From assembly GCA_016717225.1 (NCBI GenBank), contig JADKGB010000011.1, positions 1 to 64,000 of the forward strand: 64,000 bases of DNA, written 5' to 3'. Positions 8,954 to 17,718 of this stretch are shown here, piece after piece. Under the pieces are notes generated by a model. The model saw only the letters and a list, made by a program, of their open reading frames with translations. It was not told the origin of the DNA and did not search any database. The number at the start of each line of letters is the position of its first letter. The first letter of the stretch is position 1. Source of the stretch: Flavobacteriales bacterium (GTDB taxonomy: Bacteria; Bacteroidota; Bacteroidia; Flavobacteriales_F; PHOS-HE28). Position numbers and translations under genes: made by a program.

Positions 8954-11776
8954 ATGCAAAGACTTTTGACTCTGGCATCTGCATTCGTTTGTGGCGCGGT
9001 CGCCATGGCGCAGTTAGCCTTCACCAATGCCAGTGCGACATTGAGCAATGAAGCCAGCAGTGGCGCATGTGTTGCCATTGCGGATATGGATGGCGATGGG
9101 CTCGACGATATCGTACAGCTCGACATGAGCAGACATGTGTACATCCTGTACCAGAACACGGACCACAGCTTCGTGACCTATGACTATGGGCAGGTAGAGA
9201 ACAGCAACCAGTGGGGTTGGGCCATGGCCGATCTGAACAACGATGGGCACAAGGACATCTGCAGTGGCGTTGGCATCACCAACTTCGTCAATATCACCAG
9301 CCGCGGGGTTTATACGCTCACGGATCTGGACGGACCGAACATCTTCACGCAGTGTATGACCATGGCCGATTTCGACAACGACGGTCGGGTGGATGTGTTC
9401 GCTTGCAATGACGTGGGCCCGAGCAATATCTGGATGACCAATGCCAGTGGGATCCCGGTATATGACGCGAACGTGATGCCATGGGCAACCCCTGCTTGCA
9501 CCGGTACCTCCGGCGATATGAGCGGTAATTATGGAAGCACTGCTTCTGATTTCGACAACGATGGCGATATCGACCTGCATATCAGCCACTGTCGCCAAGG
9601 CGTGAATGATCCCAACGACTGCCGCCGCTGGGATCGGCTTTTTGTGAACGATGGCAATGGCAACTACGCCGATCTCGCTGCGGAATATGGTCTCGAGAAC
9701 CGCGAGCAAGTTTGGACCACCGACTTCGGTGATTATGACAACGACGGTGACCTGGACGCATTCCAGACCACGCACAGCACCACCCTGATGCTTCAAGAGA
9801 ACGATGGTACGGGCCACTTTACGGACGTTACAGCAGGCAGTGGGTTGGAGATCACAGGCTTTTTCCTCCAGGCCAAAATGGAGGATATGGACAACGATGG
9901 TTTCTTGGACATCCTTACCGGTAGCGAGGAGCACTTCTTCAAAGGCAACGGTAACGGCACGTTTACAGAGATCCAGAACTTGTTCCCTGCGGCCAAGAAC
10001 ATCCTCAGCTTCGCTTTTGGCGACCTGAACGGTGATGGTTTCCAGGATGTCTATGCAGGCTACGGTGATGGCTACGTGGACGGTGATCCGAGCTTCCCTG
10101 ATCGTCTTTGGCTGAACACGCCGAACGGCAACCACTGGCTCAACGTCAAACTGAAAGGCGTGGTGAGCAATCGCGATGCGGTTGGTGCCAAAGTCACCAT
10201 CACTGGCCCATGGGGAACCCAGATCCGCGAAGTGCATGCGGGCGAGAGCTACGGTATCACGAACAGCTTCACCTGCCATTTCGGTCTGGGAGCCAGCACG
10301 CTGGTGAGTTCTGTTACCATCCAATGGCCCAGCGGTCAAGTGGACACCTATAACGACCTGAACGCTGATCAGGTGATCAACGTGGTGGAGGGCATCTGCA
10401 TTTCTCCGAACGTCGATATCCAACTGAGCGGACCAGCTGTTATTTGCACCGGTGGTGCTCCGTTGACACTTGATGCGGGTATGGGCTCAGGTTTCATTTA
10501 TCAGTGGAATACGAACGCGAGCACTCCTTCCATCACGATCAACTCGGGCGGTACCTATACCGTGACCGTGGATGATGGAACAGGTTGCACCGGTGAGGCT
10601 AGTGTAACGGTGGTGCAAGACCCCGACGAAACACCTACGGTGACCGTTGATGGTGAAACCACCATCTGCGAATTCGATCAGGTCACGCTTACCAGCAGTG
10701 AAGCAGGTAACTATCAGTGGAACAATGGAGGCGGTACAGGGCAAAGCGCTACCGTAAGTGCGGCAGGATCCTATACCGTAACCGTTCAAGGAACTTGTGG
10801 CGATTATACCAGCGCACCTGTGGTGGTTTCTGTGCTCGATGCACCCGATGCGCCAAGCGCTGCTGATGTCGAGATCCTTGCTCCTGGCACGGCCAACCTG
10901 AACGCGACCGGCACCAACGTGGTATGGTATGATGTTGCTGTTGGTGGCGCACAAGTAGGAAGCGGAAATGCTTGGACCACCCCTTTCCTGAACACGAACA
11001 CCAGCTTCTGGTGCGCTGATCAGAACCTCTACGGCGGTGATCTGGCAACAGGCGGTCGCACAGATCGCAGCATCACTGGTCAGTATCATCCGAACAGTGA
11101 CAACTACCTCATCTTCTCCGCAAATGAGGACATGGTGATCAATAGTGTGAAGGTTTACGCGACCGGAGCTGGTCCGCGCAGCATCTCCGTGGTCGACATG
11201 AACGGTGGAACCATTGCCAGTGGCACCTTCGAGATCCCCGACGGTGAGAGCCGCGTGCAACTTGATTTCGCTGTGCCTGCTGGTGGCCCTTATGGTCTGC
11301 GTGGCAATTCGGATAACCCACAGCTGTGGCGCGATGGTAACGGTAGCAACCCGACATTCCCTTACGCATTGGGTACGTTGGGGGCTATCACAGGAACCAG
11401 TGTTACCGGTGGCAATACCCTGGAGTACTACTATTTCTTCTACGATTGGGAGGTGCAGACCCCGCTGACCACGTGTGATGGTCCTCGTGAAGAAGTGCTC
11501 GTGACCGTTGGCCCCGTGGGTGTCGGCGAGAGCAGTGTGCAAGGCTTCGAGGTCTATCCTGTTCCAGCGAGCGATGTGCTCAACATCAGCTTTGGCAGCA
11601 TCGTTGGTGCTGTTGACGTGGAGCTGATCGATGTGACTGGTCGCGCCGTGCTCGCTCAACGTATGGCAGCTGCGCCGAACACAACGTTCGATCTGGATGG
11701 CATTGCTACAGGTGAGTACGCCCTCCGTGTGCGACATGCCAACGGAACGGTTGTACGTCGCGTAGTTGTGCGCTGA
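8954..11776 (+). CDS. Large secreted FG-GAP/VCBS repeat protein with UnbV domain and T9SS type A sorting domain
   Basis: 940 residues. Signal peptide to about A-M-A-Q (residue 20). Seven Asp-rich Ca-binding loops of D-x-D/N-x-D-G type lie between residues 44 and 365, the FG-GAP/VCBS propeller pattern. Residues about 405-480 are ASPIC/UnbV-like (conserved R-E-V-H-A-G-E-S-Y-G and the W-P-S-G motif). Two Ig-like modules with Cys follow (about 487-630), then a region of unknown type, and a T9SS sorting domain (about 867-940, Y-P-V-P-A-S-D start). Predicted to be carried through the outer membrane by T9SS and attached or released. Paralogous to the gene at 35272-37458 over the first 480 residues. 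The ATG at 8954 is chosen over a TTG at 8915 because it begins the signal peptide. Confidence 0.88.
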   Translation: MQRLLTLASAFVCGAVAMAQLAFTNASATLSNEASSGACVAIADMDGDGLDDIVQLDMSRHVYILYQNTDHSFVTYDYGQVENSNQWGWAMADLNNDGHKDICSGVGITNFVNITSRGVYTLTDLDGPNIFTQCMTMADFDNDGRVDVFACNDVGPSNIWMTNASGIPVYDANVMPWATPACTGTSGDMSGNYGSTASDFDNDGDIDLHISHCRQGVNDPNDCRRWDRLFVNDGNGNYADLAAEYGLENREQVWTTDFGDYDNDGDLDAFQTTHSTTLMLQENDGTGHFTDVTAGSGLEITGFFLQAKMEDMDNDGFLDILTGSEEHFFKGNGNGTFTEIQNLFPAAKNILSFAFGDLNGDGFQDVYAGYGDGYVDGDPSFPDRLWLNTPNGNHWLNVKLKGVVSNRDAVGAKVTITGPWGTQIREVHAGESYGITNSFTCHFGLGASTLVSSVTIQWPSGQVDTYNDLNADQVINVVEGICISPNVDIQLSGPAVICTGGAPLTLDAGMGSGFIYQWNTNASTPSITINSGGTYTVTVDDGTGCTGEASVTVVQDPDETPTVTVDGETTICEFDQVTLTSSEAGNYQWNNGGGTGQSATVSAAGSYTVTVQGTCGDYTSAPVVVSVLDAPDAPSAADVEILAPGTANLNATGTNVVWYDVAVGGAQVGSGNAWTTPFLNTNTSFWCADQNLYGGDLATGGRTDRSITGQYHPNSDNYLIFSANEDMVINSVKVYATGAGPRSISVVDMNGGTIASGTFEIPDGESRVQLDFAVPAGGPYGLRGNSDNPQLWRDGNGSNPTFPYALGTLGAITGTSVTGGNTLEYYYFFYDWEVQTPLTTCDGPREEVLVTVGPVGVGESSVQGFEVYPVPASDVLNISFGSIVGAVDVELIDVTGRAVLAQRMAAAPNTTFDLDGIATGEYALRVRHANGTVVRRVVVR

Positions 11777-11796
11777 TCTTTCCTGACTGGAATTCG

Positions 11797-11825
11797 AAAG
11801 GGGCCGGAAACGGCCCCTTTCCTTT
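11797..11825 (+). terminator. Intrinsic terminator after the FG-GAP gene
   Basis: A perfect 10-bp stem (11797-11806 with 11811-11820), GAAA tetraloop, then CCTTTTT. Confidence 0.85.
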
Positions 11826-11898
11826 TTCAACATGCGGAACCAACGGGTTAGAATGGTCGTATGAACGCGCCAGCAAGGATCATCCTTGCGCGTTCAAC

Positions 11899-12375
11899 AT
11901 GAAACATCTTTTACCCGCTATCGCACTTGTCGCTCTTTCAATGGCCGCATGTGTCAAGGAAGACACCGTTGCGGATCTTGTTTCCAACGGCTCCTGCGGA
12001 ACTGACGGTGCACGTATGGAAGCGACCGTTGGTGGTGCTGATTGGTGCGCCAGCGGCACTGTGGTCGCGAACGGGTCAGGTACCAGCGCGATCATTACCG
12101 GTATTTCGTTGACAGGCGGCACACTTGTGTTGGAAGTCGACTCGATCGGCTTGGGTGATCAGGTGATCACAGAAGCGGACAATGGAGTGCTTTTCACGAG
12201 TATCGAAGGCAGCTACACGGTTCCGCAGAACGGCCATGGCACGCTGACCATCTCCTCGTTCGATCCCACCAACGGAAGGTTGAAGGGAAGTCTTGACATT
12301 GGTTTACGCTTGAACGGTGAGGGATTGGCGAAGCAAGTGCTTGGTTCTTTCGACGTAACACTTACCGGCGAGTAG
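11899..12375 (+). CDS. Hypothetical lipoprotein
   Basis: 158 residues. The N-terminus is a lipoprotein signal (L-S-M-A-A-C lipobox, Cys at 18). The mature part is Gly/Thr-rich and predicted all-beta, ending in a V-T-L-T-G strand; it resembles the small beta-rich lipoproteins (DUF6252-like) common in Bacteroidota, but I am not certain of the family. It lies between a T9SS protein and the molybdenum cofactor cluster and is probably transcribed alone. Confidence 0.75.
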   Translation: MKHLLPAIALVALSMAACVKEDTVADLVSNGSCGTDGARMEATVGGADWCASGTVVANGSGTSAIITGISLTGGTLVLEVDSIGLGDQVITEADNGVLFTSIEGSYTVPQNGHGTLTISSFDPTNGRLKGSLDIGLRLNGEGLAKQVLGSFDVTLTGE

Positions 12376-12405
12376 AACCGAATGCGGCTGGACCCGCAGT
12401 AGCCC

Positions 12406-12413
12406 TAAACTTG
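12406..12413 (+). promoter_or_regulatory. TAAACTTG -7-like box before the thiF-like gene
   Basis: TAAACTTGCG begins 15 nt before the ATG at 12421, so any leader would be only a few nucleotides long. Confidence 0.4.
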
Positions 12414-12420
12414 CGACCGC

Positions 12421-13095
12421 ATGGAAGAACCAGGCGGTCGTTCGCTTTCTGATGTTCGCGTTGCCGTTATCGGGATGGGCGGCATTGGTTGTGCGCTCCT
12501 TCCGCGATTGGCACACATGCCCTTTTCGGTGATCACCCTGGTTGATGGTGATCGCGTGGAAGTGAAGAACCTTGACCGTCAAGAACTCTATGCTCCGGTG
12601 GACGTTGGCCGGTCCAAGGTTGATGTGGCTTCGGCCTGGATGCGCAACACACCCGTGAGTCCGTTCGTGGAAGCGGTGGATGCGTTCCTCGATGCACAGA
12701 ATGCGGAAGGGATCATCGCCATGCACGATATCGTGGTCGATTGCACGGACGATCTGCATGTGCGACGATTGATCGATAGAACATGTGCCGATCTTGGAGT
12801 GGCCTTGGTGAGTGGCGCTGTTCACACCAAGCAAGGCCAGGTGATCGTGCTTCATGCGGGAGGCGGCAACGACAACTTGATGCTTGGAGATCTCTTCCAA
12901 GGCAGACCAAGTGTGGACCAGGATGGTTGTGACATGCGGAATGTTCCGTTGGAGGTGCTCGATGAAACAGCCAAGCGCATGGCCTGGCGCGTGCGCGAAT
13001 GGTTGAGCAGTGTCGCACTGGTGAACGGCCGTGTGGAACTTTACGATGGTCGAACCGCGGCTTGGCTGATCATAGAGCCACCAAGTGCCTCATGA
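12421..13095 (+). CDS. ThiF/MoeB-family adenylyltransferase (E1-like), Moco cluster
   Basis: A 224-residue E1-like enzyme, predicted to adenylate the C-terminal Gly-Gly of MoaD encoded downstream. Visible motifs: the G-M-G-G-I-G nucleotide-binding loop (about residues 19-24), the D-G-D acidic motif, N-L-D-R-Q (the R that contacts ATP) and V-V-D-C-T-D. It is slightly shorter than typical MoeB and shows no paired CxxC zinc motifs; a single Cys in Q-D-G-C-D is the only obvious candidate for an active thiol. First gene of the run thiF-tauE-moeA-mobA; it overlaps the next gene by ATGA. MoeB role is inferred from context. Confidence 0.82.
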   Translation: MEEPGGRSLSDVRVAVIGMGGIGCALLPRLAHMPFSVITLVDGDRVEVKNLDRQELYAPVDVGRSKVDVASAWMRNTPVSPFVEAVDAFLDAQNAEGIIAMHDIVVDCTDDLHVRRLIDRTCADLGVALVSGAVHTKQGQVIVLHAGGGNDNLMLGDLFQGRPSVDQDGCDMRNVPLEVLDETAKRMAWRVREWLSSVALVNGRVELYDGRTAAWLIIEPPSAS

Positions 13096-13820
13096 TCGAG
13101 TGGTGGCTTCTTCTGCTCTTCGCTGTCGTGGCGTTCGCGTATTCGCTCGTTGGGCATGGCGGTGCGAGCGGATATCTCACGATCATGGCGCTGCTCTCTT
13201 TCGCTCCAGCTTTTATGAAACCCACGGCACTGGTCTTGAATCTTTTTGTCAGTCTGATCGCTTTCGTTCAATTCTATCGGGCCGGTCATTTCAAGTGGAA
13301 GCTTTTTTGGCCCTTTGCTGCCGTGAGCGTTCCCTTCGCATTCCTTGGTGGGCGCATGGCGCTGGACCCGCTGTGGTACAAGCGCCTGTTGGGCCTTTGC
13401 TTGGTTGTTGCCGCTTTGCGTTTGTTCGGCCTCTTCAGCAGGCGTGATCACGCGATTTCCGAACCTCCGATCGTTCTGGCGCTGTTCTTTGGTGCCGCGA
13501 TCGGGTTGCTTTCCGGCTTGCTCGGTATCGGCGGTGGAATACTCCTGAGCCCAGTGCTACTATTAGCGGCATGGGCAGATGCGAAGACAGCTGCGGCTGT
13601 TTCGTCGCTCTTCATTTTCGTGAACAGTGCAGCGGGTTTGATCGGATCGCGTTCCGAAATGGCGGTGATCGATCCTTCTATGTTCCTATGGATCGGCGCT
13701 ACGGTGATCGGTGGTTTGTTGGGCAGCTGGATCGGTGCTCGTAGAGCCCCGGAGCCCCGGCTGCGGCAAGTGCTTGGAGGAGTGATGGTACTTGCAAGCA
13801 TCAAGCTCTTTTGGCCATGA
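13092..13820 (+). CDS. TauE/SafE family membrane permease
   Basis: A 242-residue integral membrane protein with about eight hydrophobic segments and the two family half-repeats (V-G-H-G-G-A-S-G-Y and G-L-L-G-I-G-G-G). Relatives export sulfite, sulfonates or other small anions. Inside a molybdenum cofactor operon it could move molybdate, sulfite or a sulfur compound; this is inference from position. The ATG at 13092 overlaps the thiF stop by 4 nt, and the stop overlaps the moeA start in the same way, indicating translational coupling. Confidence 0.85.
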   Translation: MIEWWLLLLFAVVAFAYSLVGHGGASGYLTIMALLSFAPAFMKPTALVLNLFVSLIAFVQFYRAGHFKWKLFWPFAAVSVPFAFLGGRMALDPLWYKRLLGLCLVVAALRLFGLFSRRDHAISEPPIVLALFFGAAIGLLSGLLGIGGGILLSPVLLLAAWADAKTAAAVSSLFIFVNSAAGLIGSRSEMAVIDPSMFLWIGATVIGGLLGSWIGARRAPEPRLRQVLGGVMVLASIKLFWP

Positions 13821-14989
13821 TCAGTGTGGAAGAAGCCAAGCGGATCATGATGGAACATGCGCAGGCCTTGGTGCCTGGTGACATGGCTCTTTCGTCAGCG
13901 AACGGGTTCGTTGTAGAAGACGTGATAGCGCCATACGATCATCCGCTCTTTGATATGAGCGCGGTGGATGGGTATGCCTTCAGGTGGAGCAGCGGAGTGT
14001 CAACATGGGATGTGGTGGGAGAGGTCGCCGCCGGTGAGCACTTGTTGCGCGAACTGGCGCCGGGCGAGTGTGCGAGGGTCTTTACCGGGGCAATGGTGCC
14101 GATGGGTGCGGATACGATCGTGATGCAGGAGTTCGTTGAGCGTGCAGGGGATCGGATCACACATTCCGACAATCGGTTGAACCGAGGCGGGAACATTCGC
14201 AAAAAGGGCGAACAACTTCAGCGAGGGCAAGTGGTCCTTGCCGCCGGTGAGCGTCTTGATGCCGCTGCGAAGGGCTTGCTCGCTTCAGTCGGTGTCTTCC
14301 GCGTAAAGTCGATCCGTTCCCCTGGCGTTTCCGTGATCATTACGGGAAGCGAATTCTCCAGCGGACCGGTACCTGAACCCGGCCAGATATTCGGAAGCAA
14401 TGATGTGATGCTTGAAGCGCTTATCGCACAAGCTGGAGCAACATCGGAGCTGGTCCATGTTCCGGATGAAATGGTGGTGTTGGAGGAAGCCATCACCCGA
14501 GCCGTTGCGCATGCTGATGTGGTGATCTCCACAGGTGGTGCATCGGTGGGGGATCATGATCTGGTTCACGCTGCGATCGAGCGCTGTGGCGGTCGAGCCG
14601 TTTTCCACGGCGTCGCACAGAAACCCGGCAAGCCGATGCTCTTCGCGATGTTCGGCGACAAACCCTTCTTCGGGCTGCCCGGCAATCCGCGCGCGGTAGC
14701 GGTGCTCTTTTGGGAGTATGTTGTTCCGTTCATCCGCACCATGAAAGGGGCAAAGGACCCATGGTTGATCGGAGATGTTCTTCCTGTCACGCATACGGTC
14801 AACGTAAAAGGCGACCGCGCCGAATTCCGCGCGGCGCAAGTGAAAGGAGGGAAGGTCACCTTGCTCCCTGATGAGGGTTCGCATATGCTGCGATCCCTCG
14901 TGGATGGGAACGCGCTGGCATACTTGCCTGCACATCAGCGCTCGATCAATGTGGGTGATGAACTGGAGATCCATTACCTGCCCCGATGA
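13817..14989 (+). CDS. moeA: Molybdopterin molybdenumtransferase
   Basis: A 390-residue MoeA, which inserts molybdenum into adenylated molybdopterin. The N-terminal part has D-M-S-A-V-D-G-Y-A, the central domain I-F-G-S-N-D and S-T-G-G-A-S-V-G-D-H-D, followed by the K-P-G-K-P and L-P-G-N-P-x-A motifs, all MoeA hallmarks. Overlaps tauE and mobA by ATGA at either end, so this is a tightly coupled operon. Confidence 0.95.
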   Translation: MISVEEAKRIMMEHAQALVPGDMALSSANGFVVEDVIAPYDHPLFDMSAVDGYAFRWSSGVSTWDVVGEVAAGEHLLRELAPGECARVFTGAMVPMGADTIVMQEFVERAGDRITHSDNRLNRGGNIRKKGEQLQRGQVVLAAGERLDAAAKGLLASVGVFRVKSIRSPGVSVIITGSEFSSGPVPEPGQIFGSNDVMLEALIAQAGATSELVHVPDEMVVLEEAITRAVAHADVVISTGGASVGDHDLVHAAIERCGGRAVFHGVAQKPGKPMLFAMFGDKPFFGLPGNPRAVAVLFWEYVVPFIRTMKGAKDPWLIGDVLPVTHTVNVKGDRAEFRAAQVKGGKVTLLPDEGSHMLRSLVDGNALAYLPAHQRSINVGDELEIHYLPR

Positions 14990-15552
14990 CCGATCGCCAA
15001 TGGACCGGTGTGGTGCTCGCGGGCGGCCAAAGCAGCCGTATGGGTCGGGACAAAGCGATCATGGAGGTCGATGGAAAGACAATGCTCGATCGCACGGTCG
15101 AGTTGTTGCGTCCACATACCCGTGAGGTCCTGGTGATCGGTGATCCAAGCAAGTACTCTCCCGCGCATGGGACCGTGATCCCCGACGATGCCCCCGGCCA
15201 GGGTCCTTTGGGCGGATTGGTCACGGCGTTGCGTCGCGCGCGTTATGTGCGATTGCTCGTGCTTGCGTGTGACTTGCCGAAACTCAACGACCGTTTGCTG
15301 GTAAGACTGAAGAGTGATCTTGATCTGGGGTTCGACGCAGTGGTCCCGCGCCATGGATCGTTCATTGAGCCCTTGGCTGCCGCGTACCACCGGCATGCGA
15401 TCGATCCGTTCCAGCAATGCCTTGACAATGATGTGCTCAAGTTGAGCGATGCGATCGCGAAGGTCCGGACGCATTTTCTCTGGATCCAACCGGGTTCCGA
15501 CGGATGGCCGAAGGATCTCTTCCACAACGTGAACGCGCCGACCGATCTTTGA
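14986..15552 (+). CDS. mobA: Molybdenum cofactor guanylyltransferase
   Basis: 188 residues. Transfers GMP from GTP to molybdopterin, forming the guanine dinucleotide cofactor used by formate dehydrogenases of the DMSO-reductase family. Visible: the V-L-A-G-G-x-S-x-R-M-G nucleotidyltransferase motif with the following K, the G-P-L-G-G segment and C-D-L-P. Starts inside the moeA stop (ATGA). fdhD in the same cluster fits use of this cofactor by a formate dehydrogenase located elsewhere. Confidence 0.92.
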   Translation: MTDRQWTGVVLAGGQSSRMGRDKAIMEVDGKTMLDRTVELLRPHTREVLVIGDPSKYSPAHGTVIPDDAPGQGPLGGLVTALRRARYVRLLVLACDLPKLNDRLLVRLKSDLDLGFDAVVPRHGSFIEPLAAAYHRHAIDPFQQCLDNDVLKLSDAIAKVRTHFLWIQPGSDGWPKDLFHNVNAPTDL

Positions 15553-15559
15553 CCCCGAA

Positions 15560-15784
15560 ATGAAAGTGCTGCTTTTCGGGATCATCGCTGAGAAAGCCAA
15601 TGCCGGCGAGCTCGAACTCGAAGCCGAGAGCGTTTCCTCGCTGAAACACGCGCTGGAACAACAGATCAAAGGCCTTCGCGAACTGAGCTATGCGCTGGCA
15701 GTGGATCGTGTCATCGTGCACAACGATCAACAACTGACCGGCAGTGAGGAGATCGCCCTGCTGCCACCATTCGCAGGAGGATGA
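15560..15784 (+). CDS. moaD: Molybdopterin synthase sulfur carrier subunit
   Basis: A 74-residue ubiquitin-like protein ending in A-G-G; the terminal glycine is adenylated and thiocarboxylated to carry sulfur to MoaE. Length and the L-P-P-F-A-G-G tail are typical. Begins 7 nt after mobA. Confidence 0.92.
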   Translation: MKVLLFGIIAEKANAGELELEAESVSSLKHALEQQIKGLRELSYALAVDRVIVHNDQQLTGSEEIALLPPFAGG

Positions 15785-15793
15785 TCCATAGGG

Positions 15794-15820
15794 AACGCAG
15801 ATAACGCAGATGGAGCAGAT
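15794..15820 (+). repeat. Tandem 9-mer (AACGCAGAT) at the moaE start
   Basis: Two perfect copies of AACGCAGAT (15794-15802 and 15803-15811) and a degenerate third copy (15812-15820) cover the region where moaE translation begins. Both possible ATG codons (15810 and 15819) lie within the array. Confidence 0.7.
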
Positions 15821-16313
15821 GAAAGCTGATTTGAATACGGGCAAGAAGCACAAGCTCCGCGACATCTTTGTGGAAGGTGCGATCCCTGCATCGTTCATTG
15901 CTGAGAGCATCGCCAAGCATGCCACCCGCACAGACATTGGAGGGCATGAGATCTTTTTGGGTCAGGTAAGGTCCGATGTTATCGATGACAAGAGCGTGGA
16001 AGCGATCGAATACACCGCCTACCGCGAAATGGCCAATGAGCAGATGACCGTCATCCGCGAAGAAGCCTTCGCACGTTGGCCGCAGATGACCTGCTTGCAC
16101 GTGCACCACAGCCAAGGTGTGATCAAGGCTGGCGAGTTGTGCTTCATGGTCTTCGCCAGTGCACCGCATCGCCAACAGGCGCGTGAAGCTGTGGCCTTCG
16201 TAACGGACGAAGTGAAGAAGCGCTTACCGATCTTCGGGAAAGAGATCTTGTCCAACGCGACGCATGTTTGGAAGAGCAACGAACCACGAGATCCCGGCTC
16301 ATGGCCGGGATGA
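15810..16313 (+). CDS. moaE: Molybdopterin synthase catalytic subunit
   Basis: Uses MoaD thiocarboxylate to convert cyclic pyranopterin monophosphate to molybdopterin. The core has G-x3-I-F-L-G-x-V-R, the I-E-Y-T-A-Y strand, H-H-S-Q-G, and K-x-P-I-F-G-K-E, where family members carry their catalytic lysines. The protein could begin at 15810 or 15819; both ATGs lie in a tandem repeat. The conserved part ends at about the V-W-K-S-N; the last nine residues are encoded by a palindrome (16291-16311) and have no counterpart in the family as I know it. 167 residues from 15810. Confidence 0.93.
   Translation: MEQMKADLNTGKKHKLRDIFVEGAIPASFIAESIAKHATRTDIGGHEIFLGQVRSDVIDDKSVEAIEYTAYREMANEQMTVIREEAFARWPQMTCLHVHHSQGVIKAGELCFMVFASAPHRQQAREAVAFVTDEVKKRLPIFGKEILSNATHVWKSNEPRDPGSWPG
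16291..16311. repeat. 21-nt hairpin forming the 3' end of moaE
   Basis: ATCCCGGC (16291-16298), loop TCATG, GCCGGGAT (16304-16311). The same 8-5-8 layout as the hairpin at 7586-7606. It encodes the final residues of MoaE and includes no T-tract. Confidence 0.6.
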
Positions 16314-16325
16314 CAGCCTAGTAGT

Positions 16326-17243
16326 ATGATCGACATCACCCACAAGCCCACCACGCTGCGCGAAGCCACGGCCGAAGCGACCGTTTCCGTGAGCCTCGCA
16401 GAGACCATCGCCGCCGTGAAGGAGAAGCGCGTGCCCAAGGGCGATGTTCTCGAAGCTGCGCGAATCGCCGGGCTGTTCGGCATCAAGCGGACGGCGGATA
16501 TGATCCCCGATTGCCATCCACTTCCGATCGAGCATGCCGAGGTCACCTTTCAGGTGCAACCGACATCCATCATTGTCATGGTGAAGGTGAAGACCATCTA
16601 CCGCACCGGTGTCGAAGTGGAAGCCATGCACGGTGCCAGTGTTGCTGCGCTCACCATCTACGACATGCTCAAGCCGATCGACAAGGGCATCAGCATCGAG
16701 CGCATCCGCTTGGTGGAGAAGAAGGGCGGCAAGAGCGATTGGAAAGACACGTTCGACAAGGCTCCGCATGCGGCCGTGCTGGTGATCAGCGATGGAGTGG
16801 CGAGCGGGAAGAAGGAGGATAAGTCCGGTGCCGCGATCGCTGAAAGGCTGAAGAAATTGGGCGTGATCATCGACATCCAGGCGGTGTGCCCGGACGAACC
16901 CGAGCAGATCGCAATGATGGTGCAGGCATGGGCCGACGAGGGCCTCGACCTCATCCTTACGACCGGCGGTACAGGACTTTCACCGCGAGATCGCACGCCC
17001 GAAGCCATCGCCCCGATCCTCGATCGCGAAGTGCCAGGCATCATGGAAGCCGCTCGCGCCTACGGCCAGCAGCGTATGCCACTGGCGATCATGAGTCGCG
17101 GCATCGCCGGCATGATCGGCCGCACGTTGGTGATCACCTTGCCCGGCTCAACACGCGGTGCGCAGGAAACAATGGATGCTTTGTTCCCGTTCGTGCTGCA
17201 TGTGATCAAGGTGCAGGAGCATGCGTTCCGGCATGGGAAATAA
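16326..17243 (+). CDS. moaC: Fused MoaC-MoaB molybdenum cofactor biosynthesis protein
   Basis: 305 residues with two domains. Residues 1-145 are MoaC (cyclic pyranopterin monophosphate synthase), with C-H-P-L-P, the V-K-x-I-Y-R-T-G-V-E-M/V-E-A motif and the D-M-L/C-K segment. Residues about 150-305 are MoaB/MogA-like, with V-I-S-D-G-V, T-T-G-G-T-G-L-S-P-R-D and L-P-G-S-T; this domain adenylates molybdopterin. Such fusions are known in Bacteroidota. It starts 12 nt after moaE. MoaA, which acts with MoaC, is encoded nearby on the other strand. Confidence 0.93.
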   Translation: MIDITHKPTTLREATAEATVSVSLAETIAAVKEKRVPKGDVLEAARIAGLFGIKRTADMIPDCHPLPIEHAEVTFQVQPTSIIVMVKVKTIYRTGVEVEAMHGASVAALTIYDMLKPIDKGISIERIRLVEKKGGKSDWKDTFDKAPHAAVLVISDGVASGKKEDKSGAAIAERLKKLGVIIDIQAVCPDEPEQIAMMVQAWADEGLDLILTTGGTGLSPRDRTPEAIAPILDREVPGIMEAARAYGQQRMPLAIMSRGIAGMIGRTLVITLPGSTRGAQETMDALFPFVLHVIKVQEHAFRHGK

Positions 17244-17272
17244 TTCACCGCAAAGACGCGAAGAGCGCCAAG
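17244..17272. repeat. Left inverted repeat flanking the GxxExxY gene
   Basis: Starts with TTCACCGCAAAGACGCGAAG directly after the moaCB stop. Reverse-complement matches occur on the far side of the GxxExxY gene at 17719-17747 (27 of 29) and 17690-17707 (17 of 18). Confidence 0.75.
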
Positions 17273-17279
17273 AATAACT

Positions 17280-17669
17280 ATGACCGAGAATGAGATCGCT
17301 ACGATAGCGGTGGATGCCATGATCGAAGTGCATCGTGAACTCGGTCCCGGCCTCCTTGAAAGCAGTTACCAGCACTGCTTGATCTTCGAGCTGGGTTCGC
17401 GTGGCCTGCAGGTGGAAGCTGAAGTGACACTGCCCCTGCAGTTCAAGGGCGTAAAGTTGGACGCGGGCTATCGGATCGACATCTGGATCGAACGGAAGGT
17501 GATCATCGAGGTTAAGTCAGTGGAGGCGCTTCATCCGATCCATACCGCTCAGTTGCTCACCTATCTGAAGTTGACCGGATGTAGGCTTGGACTGATGGTC
17601 AACTTCAATGAGAAGCTCGTGAAGGACGGGATCCGCCGGATCGTGTATGGGCTTCCCGAAAAGCAGTAG
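17280..17669 (+). CDS. GxxExxY family protein
   Basis: A 129-residue protein of the GxxExxY family; the signature is visible as G-L-L-E-S-S-Y near residue 24. The central D-x6-I-I-E-V-K-S segment looks like a PD-(D/E)XK nuclease core, but no activity is established for the family as far as I know. It lies between inverted repeats and splits the molybdenum cofactor cluster from the genes after it, suggesting insertion as a unit. It has its own ATG 36 nt after moaCB. Confidence 0.85.
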   Translation: MTENEIATIAVDAMIEVHRELGPGLLESSYQHCLIFELGSRGLQVEAEVTLPLQFKGVKLDAGYRIDIWIERKVIIEVKSVEALHPIHTAQLLTYLKLTGCRLGLMVNFNEKLVKDGIRRIVYGLPEKQ

Positions 17670-17689
17670 CGTGAAATACTTGTCGCGCA

Positions 17690-17707
17690 TTGCGTCTTTG
17701 CGGTGAA
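17690..17707. repeat. Right repeat copy 1 of the GxxExxY cassette
   Basis: TTGCGTCTTTGCGGTGAA, reverse complement of the left repeat start with one mismatch. Confidence 0.65.
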
Positions 17708-17718
17708 CTTTCGATCCC

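Noticed and set aside
9014..10423. A 469-codon open frame antisense to the FG-GAP gene
   Set aside because: The plus-strand protein has a signal peptide, Ca-binding loops and a sorting domain. The antisense product is Val/Ile/His-rich low-complexity and has no domain.
10487..11833. A 448-codon antisense frame over the C-terminal half of the FG-GAP gene
   Set aside because: No promoter or domain, and it runs through the terminator hairpin of the real gene.
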